A stretch of 7,739 nucleotides of DNA from CAZKUR01 sp964556005 (GTDB taxonomy: Bacteria > Bacteroidota > Ignavibacteria > Ignavibacteriales > Ignavibacteriaceae), in NCBI GenBank assembly GCA_964556005.1, contig CAZKUR010000133.1:1-7739 (forward strand). The letters are read 5' to 3'. The position numbers were made by a program, and so were the translations under genes. Positions 1 to 5,265 of this stretch are shown here, one piece after another. The notes under the pieces were generated by a model. That model saw nothing but the letters and a program-made list of their open reading frames with translations, was not told the origin of the DNA and searched no databases. The first letter of the stretch is position 1; each line of letters begins with the position of its first letter.

Positions 1-425
1 GTTTTTACCGTTGCTATCCCGAAAAGTTTATCATCGCCTGCTTTCTCAAAATTTAAAGCTGCATAATTTCTCATTATTCCATCTGAGGTTAAAACCAGAT
101 AATAATTGTTGGAGCCATCTTCTGTTTTCCGGGATATAAAATAAACAGAATCTTTTTGGCTGGTATATGTAATTGCATATGAAATATTACTTTTAGGTGA
201 AAAGGATTTTATCTTTTCAAGTGAAGCCGGGACACCTTGAATTAATTTTACTTTAGTGTAGTTATCTTCTGTACCCGTTTGATGATTTTGCTGTGCAAAG
301 TGCAAAGGGGAGAACATAACAATGATTAAAAATATTAGAATAGTTTTAGTGTTTTTAGTTCCAATTGGAATTGGGCTAAACCTTAAGGTTTGAATACTCG
401 ACAATGTGGCTGAACTTTTTTCCAT
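1..425 (-). CDS. Probable exported protein of unknown function (N-terminal 141 residues; runs off the left edge)
   Basis: The reverse strand is open from an ATG at 425-423 to position 1 without a stop, giving 141 complete codons; the C-terminus lies outside the window. The start is supported by a strong Shine-Dalgarno GGAGG (complement of 431-435) five bases upstream. The N-terminus has an unusually long polar stretch (about residues 1-28), then a hydrophobic core (about 29-43, ILIFLIIVMF...) ending in HFAQQN, which looks like a signal peptide cleaved near Ala44/Gln45. The following mature part is polar and rich in Lys, Ser, Asn and Tyr, with alternating patterns suggesting beta strands (for example SYAITYTS and NYYLVLTSDG). 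I do not recognise a family. It is divergent from the partner-switching operon and shares its 185-bp upstream spacer. Export is an inference from the hydrophobic segment; an uncleaved anchor is the alternative. Confidence 0.75.
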   Translation of the reverse strand, partial: MEKSSATLSSIQTLRFSPIPIGTKNTKTILIFLIIVMFSPLHFAQQNHQTGTEDNYTKVKLIQGVPASLEKIKSFSPKSNISYAITYTSQKDSVYFISRKTEDGSNNYYLVLTSDGIMRNYAALNFEKAGDDKLFGIATVK

Positions 426-610
426 TTTTACCTCCAATATTTATACTGCTTCCCGCTTCCAATTGAAATTTAATAAAAAAATTGAAGATTTCCACTCCCA
501 TCCTAAAAATTTTCCGTTTATCTAACTTTTCTTTACAAATATCTAATTTTCAGTTAACTTATCACCCAAAGATTAAAAAACTGCACAATTTTAGAGTTTT
601 TAATCGATAA
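426..610. promoter_or_regulatory. Divergent intergenic spacer holding the start signals of both flanking genes
   Basis: This 185-bp, very AT-rich gap separates two divergently oriented genes, so promoters for both should lie here or just inside the coding ends. The only firm element is the Shine-Dalgarno of the minus-strand gene (431-435). On the plus strand TTTACA (532-537) followed 17 bases later by TAACTT (555-560) resembles a poor sigma-70 pair, matching the -10 consensus at only about half its positions. No strong Bacteroidota-type TTTG/TAnnTTTG pair was found. The promoter assignment is inference from gene orientation. Confidence 0.4.
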
Positions 611-618
611 TTGAAAAC
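596..618. repeat. Imperfect inverted repeat at the 5' end of the first phosphatase gene
   Basis: GTTTTTAAT (596-604) and ATTGAAAAC (610-618) are complementary at eight of nine positions around a five-base centre, CGATA. The repeat covers the possible TTG start at 611 and lies 14 bases before the ATG at 632. It could be an operator for a dimeric regulator or a weak RNA hairpin, but in sequence this AT-rich such a repeat can arise by chance. Confidence 0.3.
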
Positions 619-631
619 AGTTGATTTTTAT

Positions 632-2752
632 ATGAGTAGTACACTTTCTGTTCATATTAAAAAGAATGTCAAGCTTCAAATCTTTGTAGTCTTAACAGTC
701 ATTCTTTTTTTATATAAAATCCTCAGGGGAGGACAGCAGGGAATTTTTTATTTAATTTTAAATGAACTGCTTGCTCTTACTGCTGCAGTATTTTTATCCC
801 TTTACATGATTGAATTTATCCGCTCAAAGCATATTAGTCCGCTTTCGCATGTTATGAATATCGGGATTGTCAACGCAGTTTTATTTTTCCTGGTAACATT
901 TTCGGATAATATTTTCAAGTCGGTCTTCAGTAACTTTTCGGAAAAAATTCATAACCCGGGAATAATCCTTTCATTTATTTCTCTCATTTATACCGTTATT
1001 ATTTTATTTGCAATCGGCTATATATTCGCTGCATTCAGGGAAATGTTCTTTATCGGGCAGAAAAGAAACTCAAGCACTTATTTTAATACAATGGTTGTTT
1101 TTTTTCTGCTGACCGCTTTTTCAAGCCTTTTTAAGCAATATACGGGACTTAATTTTATTTTTAATGCCTTCCTGATAATTTCCGTTTCACTCATAGTAAT
1201 GAATTCTATTAGAATTTCCTGGATTGCATTTATTGTAAAAAGAGAAAAAATTATTCTTTTAATTCTTTCTGTTGTCATCTGTGTTTTATTCATCGTTAAT
1301 TTGGCTTATTATAGCAAGCAATCTCTGCAGTTGAATATGCTGTCAGGATTTTCTTCTGCAGTCGGATCGTTGTTTAAATTAATTTTGATTTACGGGATAG
1401 CCTATTTCTCAATTTTATTTTTTACTACTCTGTTTCATATACCTACTGCCGAAGCGTTCGACAGGAAAGCCAGAGAGGTATCATCCCTTCAATATTTTTC
1501 TTCGCTGATTACACAAGTTTTGGATTTTAAGGAACTTGCCGATACTATATCGGATATAGCCTTGAAAGTATGTAATGCCAGTGCATCATGGATCGTTTGG
1601 AAGGAAGAGGGAAAGCAAAATATTATTATAAATAAAAATATCGGGTTTATCGATTCGCAGAATATCAGCAAGATTATTTTGGATGAAAGTTCAAATACGG
1701 AGATAAACGGTACAACAATTATCGAGCTGGGGAAGTACAAGCAGAAAATCGAATTGCAGGAGAATTACCGTAATATGTTAATCGCACCCTTAAAAGCACA
1801 TAATGAAGTTATGGGCTATTTATTTGCCCTTAAGAAGGATGATTATCTTTTCGATGAAGAAGACAAAAACGCTGTAAATACATTTGCAGAATATGCTTCT
1901 GTTGCAGTTGAAAATTCACTTCTGCTGAAAGAATCCATTGAAAAAGAAAGATTGGAAAAAGAGCTTGATCTTGCCCGTGAAATTCAAAGAAAGCTTGTTC
2001 CTGCAAAAACACCGGAACTGGATAAGCTGAAAATTTCTTCAACTTTTATTCCCGCTTTCGAAGTCGGAGGAGATTATTACGATTTCTTTATGCTAGATGA
2101 AAACAGGTTCGGTTTTATAATTGCAGATGTTTCGGGAAAGGGAATTTCCGCAGCATTCATAATGGCTGAAATGAAAGGAATTATAGAGTCGTTAACAAAA
2201 TTAATTACGAGTCCGAAAGAGATCTTGGTTACTGCAAACCAAATATTAGAGAAGGTTCTGGATAAGAAAAATTTTATAAGCGCAGCTTACGGATTAATTG
2301 ATATGAATGCCGAAACGCTTCATATCTCAAGAGCAGGCCATTGCCCGGTTCTTTTAATTAGAAATAATAAAGCCGAGGATATAAGACCTTCCGGCCTCGG
2401 TTTAGGTTTGAACTTCACGGATTATTTTTCGGAAAACCTCGAAGAAAGAAAAATTGATCTGATTGAAAACGATATTTTAGTCCTTTATACAGATGGGATA
2501 ACCGAAGCTAAAAACGAATTGCTGGAAGAATTCGGCGAGGAAAAGCTGCAAAAAATAATTCTTGAAAATAAGGATAAAAATGCAGATGAAATTTCCAATA
2601 GTGTGATTAGAGAAATTACAACTTTTTCCAAGAATACCGATCAGCATGATGACATAACTTTAGTTATATTAAAGTGGAAAGAAAAAATAAAATTTGATGG
2701 AGAACAAGAATGGCAGAATTTAACACCTCGGTTTCAGAACAAGGTGAAATAA
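632..2752 (+). CDS. Membrane-bound SpoIIE-family PP2C phosphatase (8 TM - GAF-like - SpoIIE)
   Basis: This is a Ser/Thr phosphatase of the SpoIIE/RsbU type, expected to dephosphorylate the STAS protein encoded next. Numbering from the ATG at 632 (706 residues), about eight hydrophobic helices lie at roughly 14-33, 37-63, 73-95, 110-135, 151-170, 173-202, 207-228 and 243-268. A GAF-like domain follows at about 283-428, then a charged helical linker (426-455, with ELDLAREIQ), then the PP2C domain (about 460-685). The metal-binding motifs are all present: VGGDYYD (Asp481, Asp484), ADVSGKG (Asp499), AGH (His570), TDGITEA (Asp621) and DDIT (Asp673, Asp674), so it should be catalytically competent. 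The hydrophobic bundle has no recognised ligand site. Its last 14 codons overlap the STAS gene. An in-frame TTG at 611 would add seven residues; neither start has a clear ribosome site, and ATG was preferred. Confidence 0.93.
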   Translation: MSSTLSVHIKKNVKLQIFVVLTVILFLYKILRGGQQGIFYLILNELLALTAAVFLSLYMIEFIRSKHISPLSHVMNIGIVNAVLFFLVTFSDNIFKSVFSNFSEKIHNPGIILSFISLIYTVIILFAIGYIFAAFREMFFIGQKRNSSTYFNTMVVFFLLTAFSSLFKQYTGLNFIFNAFLIISVSLIVMNSIRISWIAFIVKREKIILLILSVVICVLFIVNLAYYSKQSLQLNMLSGFSSAVGSLFKLILIYGIAYFSILFFTTLFHIPTAEAFDRKAREVSSLQYFSSLITQVLDFKELADTISDIALKVCNASASWIVWKEEGKQNIIINKNIGFIDSQNISKIILDESSNTEINGTTIIELGKYKQKIELQENYRNMLIAPLKAHNEVMGYLFALKKDDYLFDEEDKNAVNTFAEYASVAVENSLLLKESIEKERLEKELDLAREIQRKLVPAKTPELDKLKISSTFIPAFEVGGDYYDFFMLDENRFGFIIADVSGKGISAAFIMAEMKGIIESLTKLITSPKEILVTANQILEKVLDKKNFISAAYGLIDMNAETLHISRAGHCPVLLIRNNKAEDIRPSGLGLGLNFTDYFSENLEERKIDLIENDILVLYTDGITEAKNELLEEFGEEKLQKIILENKDKNADEISNSVIREITTFSKNTDQHDDITLVILKWKEKIKFDGEQEWQNLTPRFQNKVK
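2699..2702 (+). promoter_or_regulatory. Ribosome binding site of the STAS gene, inside the upstream gene
   Basis: GGAG lies seven bases before the ATG at 2710 and within the coding sequence of the preceding phosphatase. It is the clearest Shine-Dalgarno of the plus-strand genes and fixes the STAS start despite the 43-nt overlap. Confidence 0.6.
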
Positions 2753-3084
2753 GTAAAGTGTATTTAAAAGGGTACCTGGATGCTCACACTGCTCCGACCC
2801 TTGAAAATACACTTCAAAATTTAATTGATAAAAACAAGTACTCAATTGTAGTTAACTTTAACGATCTAGCATATATCAGCAGCGCCGGGTTAGGAGTTTT
2901 CATGGCGTTCATTGAAAAAGTCAGGGAAAACCACGGCGATATAAAACTTGCAAATATGAGCGATAAAGTATTTAACATTTTCGATTTATTAGGTTTTCCT
3001 CTTCTTTACGATATTTTCAAAACCGAAGAAGAAGCTGTCAATAAATTCAAAGAGACGAAGAACGTTGAAAACAGAGAAAAATAA
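2710..3084 (+). CDS. STAS-domain anti-sigma-factor antagonist-like protein (RsbV/SpoIIAA type)
   Basis: At 124 residues this is a single STAS domain with a charged C-terminal tail (about 110-124). It is the small cytosolic switch protein that, by family precedent, is phosphorylated by the HATPase kinase and dephosphorylated by the SpoIIE phosphatases. Early beta strands lead into GYLDAHTAP (21-29), a typical STAS N-terminal pattern. The conserved phosphorylation loop is YISSAGLGVF (55-64). Aligned with the DSSGLG loop of SpoIIAA, Ala59 occupies the position of the classical phospho-serine, so Ser58 (or Ser57) is the candidate acceptor; the SSAG form is common among non-Bacillus members. The ATG at 2710 has a good GGAG upstream. 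The gene overlaps the phosphatase before it by 43 nt and the kinase after it by 20 nt, which suggests translational coupling. The lack of any transporter segment argues against a SulP-type STAS. Confidence 0.93.
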   Translation: MAEFNTSVSEQGEISKVYLKGYLDAHTAPTLENTLQNLIDKNKYSIVVNFNDLAYISSAGLGVFMAFIEKVRENHGDIKLANMSDKVFNIFDLLGFPLLYDIFKTEEEAVNKFKETKNVENREK

Positions 3085-3511
3085 AATAAAAGAAAGAAAA
3101 TTGACCGTTAAAAGCAGAACGGATAACCTTTCTAAAATCAGAGAGTTTATAGCCGCCACTGCGAAAGAGGTAGGTTTTTCGAGCGAAGAGATTGAGAATA
3201 TCATTCTCGCCGTGGATGAAGCATGCACGAATATTATCAAACATGCATACAAATCGGTTACCGATGGTGAAATAGAAATAAAAATTAAATATCATGATAA
3301 GAAATTAACTATTGAGATAATCGACTACGGAAATTCTTTTGATCCCGAACAGGTGCCTGAACCGGATCTTCAAAAATATTACAACCTCCACAAAGTTGGC
3401 GGACTGGGAATGTATTTAATGAAGGCTTTGATGGATGATGTAGAATATACTTCTGTCCCCGGAAAATACAACCAGGTGCTTTTATCAAAAAACTTAAACT
3501 CACCGGATTAA
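3065..3511 (+). CDS. RsbW/SpoIIAB-like HATPase serine kinase (anti-sigma-factor type)
   Basis: This 148-residue GHKL-fold ATPase is the predicted kinase of the STAS protein and binder of the unknown output protein. The N box is DEACTNIIKHA, with Glu52 as the likely catalytic base and Asn56 as the Mg-ATP ligand. The G1 box is DYGNSFDP (Asp87, Gly89), and the G2 box is VGGLGMYLMKAL (Gly112, Gly113, Gly115). There is no histidine-phosphotransfer domain, so it is not a two-component sensor kinase. The frame contains no ATG before codon 116, so initiation must use a non-ATG codon. TTG at 3065 overlaps the STAS end by 20 nt and has only a weak GAAG four bases upstream; TTG at 3101 is an alternative that would begin right at the conserved domain (LTVKSRTDNL). 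Weak initiation combined with overlap fits coupling to STAS translation. The next gene follows after 6 nt. Confidence 0.93.
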   Translation: MKTEKNKIKERKLTVKSRTDNLSKIREFIAATAKEVGFSSEEIENIILAVDEACTNIIKHAYKSVTDGEIEIKIKYHDKKLTIEIIDYGNSFDPEQVPEPDLQKYYNLHKVGGLGMYLMKALMDDVEYTSVPGKYNQVLLSKNLNSPD

Positions 3512-3517
3512 GTTGAA

Positions 3518-5200
3518 ATGAACAGCTCCGAAGATATAAAGTTAAAAAGAAATCTTACCGCTTTAGTCGAGTTCAGCAGGATAATCAACTCAAGCCTTGA
3601 TCTTGATTTCATTCTCAATAATGTTTTGCTGACATGCATGGGAAAATTTTTTGCTACAAAAGGATTAATTGCTCTTAAAGCCGGTAACAACCATGTCGAA
3701 TTAAAAGCTACTAAGGGAGTGAATAAAGAAGTATTACAGTTGTTTCCTTCAATCGAAGTTAACGGCGATTTCAGAAAGAATGAAAATATTATCGGATTCA
3801 TGTTGGAAGCTAATTTAAAAGCTGCCGAAGAAATTAGGTCTTCTAATGAAGTTGTGGGAATTGTACTATTAGGAGAAAAATTAAACAAAGCAAATTATTC
3901 CGAAGACGATCTCGAATTTCTTAGAACGATTTTAAACATTTCTGCAACTGCAATTCAAAATTCACTTGCTATCGACGAACTGAAAAAAGTAAACAGGAAA
4001 CTTGATTCACGTGTTCAAAGGCTTAACTCACTTTTTGAATTGAGCAAGGAATTTGGATTATTTTCAGAAAATGTTAGAGTTGCGAAACTTTTAATATATT
4101 CTGTTATCGGTCAGTTTCTTGTATCAAAATATGCGGTAGCAACATTTGAACCCGGAACCGTCGAAATTCTTGAGTCGAAAATACCTGTAGGAAATTTTGA
4201 ACAATTAATTTCGGATGAAAAATTTAAAGCCATAGATGAGGCCATCGGGAAAGAAAAAATTCAAAAAAATTGTCCCGAACTATATGAATTGGGAATAGAA
4301 TTAATTGTACCAATGCAGATTCAAGGAAAAACTAAAGGACTGATTTTTCTTTGCAGCAGGATAAACAAATTGGGATTTTCGGAAACCGATATTGAATTTA
4401 TTTATTCCGTCGGAAGCCTTGCAATAATTTCACTTGAAAACAATAGGCTTTTTAAAGAAGCTCTGGAGAAACAAAAAATTGAAGAAGAGCTTGAGATAGC
4501 GAGGGATATTCAAAAAAATCTTCTTCCGAAAAAAATTCCGGATTATTCCAATTTTGAAATTGCCGCGTTCAATTTATCTTCCAAGCAGGTTGGGGGAGAT
4601 TATTTCGATATCATTTCATTAAGCGAAAAAGATTTTCTCGTTGCAATAGGAGATGTTTCAGGTAAAGGAGTGCCTGCGGCATTGCTTATGGCAAACCTTC
4701 AGGCATTTTTAAGAATAACATGCAAGCATGGAATGCGGCTGACTGATGCTACTTCTTTAATAAATGATCTGATTACTGAAAACACTTCGGACGGGAAATT
4801 TATTACATTTTTCTGGGCTATTTTTGATAATCAGAATAAAAAAATAAATTATATAAATGCCGGGCATAATCTTCCGCTGCTGATAAGAAAAGGGAATATA
4901 AGAAAATTAGACAAAGGTGGAATTATATTCGGCGTGATGAAAACAATTACTCCTTACCAGGAAGAAACAATTCAGCTTGAAGAGGGTGATTCCATCATAT
5001 TGTTTACTGATGGAATTACTGAAGCTATGAATAAAGCCGGTGAGGAATTTTCAGACGAAAAATTAGAGAAAATTGCCAAAGAAACCTCCAATAAATCCGC
5101 ACAGGAAATCTTAAAATCGATTAAAAAAGAAGTTCAAAATTTTAGTTCCGGTACAATTCAATCCGATGATATTACTTTGATTGTTATAAAAATTAAATAA
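3518..5200 (+). CDS. Cytosolic SpoIIE-family PP2C phosphatase with tandem GAF domains
   Basis: This 560-residue soluble phosphatase has no membrane segment. A first GAF-like domain spans about 12-150, a charged helix about 148-172, a second GAF-like domain about 172-308, a coiled-coil linker about 308-345 (with ELEIARDIQ), and a SpoIIE PP2C domain from about 348 to the end. Catalytic motifs are intact: VGGDYFD (Asp361, Asp364), GDVSGKG (Asp379), AGH (His450), TDGITEA (Asp498) and DDIT (Asp550, Asp551). The expected substrate is the phosphorylated STAS protein of the same operon. GAF domains bind small ligands or mediate dimerisation, but nothing in these two identifies a ligand; I see no NKFDE motif of cyclic-nucleotide-binding GAFs. 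The ATG at 3518 lies 6 nt after the kinase stop, without a good Shine-Dalgarno, so it is probably translated from the polycistronic message. It would give the module a cytosolic input beside the membrane-bound phosphatases. Confidence 0.93.
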   Translation: MNSSEDIKLKRNLTALVEFSRIINSSLDLDFILNNVLLTCMGKFFATKGLIALKAGNNHVELKATKGVNKEVLQLFPSIEVNGDFRKNENIIGFMLEANLKAAEEIRSSNEVVGIVLLGEKLNKANYSEDDLEFLRTILNISATAIQNSLAIDELKKVNRKLDSRVQRLNSLFELSKEFGLFSENVRVAKLLIYSVIGQFLVSKYAVATFEPGTVEILESKIPVGNFEQLISDEKFKAIDEAIGKEKIQKNCPELYELGIELIVPMQIQGKTKGLIFLCSRINKLGFSETDIEFIYSVGSLAIISLENNRLFKEALEKQKIEEELEIARDIQKNLLPKKIPDYSNFEIAAFNLSSKQVGGDYFDIISLSEKDFLVAIGDVSGKGVPAALLMANLQAFLRITCKHGMRLTDATSLINDLITENTSDGKFITFFWAIFDNQNKKINYINAGHNLPLLIRKGNIRKLDKGGIIFGVMKTITPYQEETIQLEEGDSIILFTDGITEAMNKAGEEFSDEKLEKIAKETSNKSAQEILKSIKKEVQNFSSGTIQSDDITLIVIKIK

Positions 5201-5265
5201 AATTGATCGAGTACTTTTAAATAATTCATGCTATACAGAATTAAATTATTTTTTCATTGATTTAG
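5201..5265 (+). other. Short AT-rich gap with a weak hairpin and T-run
   Basis: This 65-bp gap is the largest among the plus-strand genes. TAATTC (5222-5227) and GAATTA (5238-5243) can pair around a ten-base loop, followed by a T-rich stretch (5247-5253). The stem has only one G-C pair, so it would be a poor intrinsic terminator. No convincing promoter was found. Whether the last phosphatase belongs to the same transcript is therefore open, though same orientation and shared function favour it. Confidence 0.25.

Noticed and set aside
440..468. TATAAA with TTTCAA 17 bases away on the minus strand as promoter of the exported-protein gene
   Set aside because: The transcription start it implies would fall inside the Shine-Dalgarno at 431-435, leaving no usable ribosome site.
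359..470. Near-direct repeat CCAATTGGAATT (361-372) and CCAATTGAAATT (459-470)
   Set aside because: Only two short, AT-rich copies with one mismatch; no array or paired arrangement that would suggest a binding-site series.
2989..3295. Two overlapping minus-strand open frames across the STAS/kinase junction
   Set aside because: The plus strand encodes conserved STAS and HATPase sequences here; the reverse frames look like low-complexity shadows.
3065..3511. HATPase gene as a two-component histidine kinase fragment
   Set aside because: There is no dimerisation/phospho-acceptor histidine domain, the G2 box has the GGLG form seen in RsbW-like kinases, and the length and STAS neighbour fit that family.
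3508..3888. 126-codon open frame on the minus strand
   Set aside because: It is antisense to the start of the GAF-GAF-SpoIIE gene, whose protein has clear domains; the antisense translation has no recognisable motif and no ribosome site was identified.
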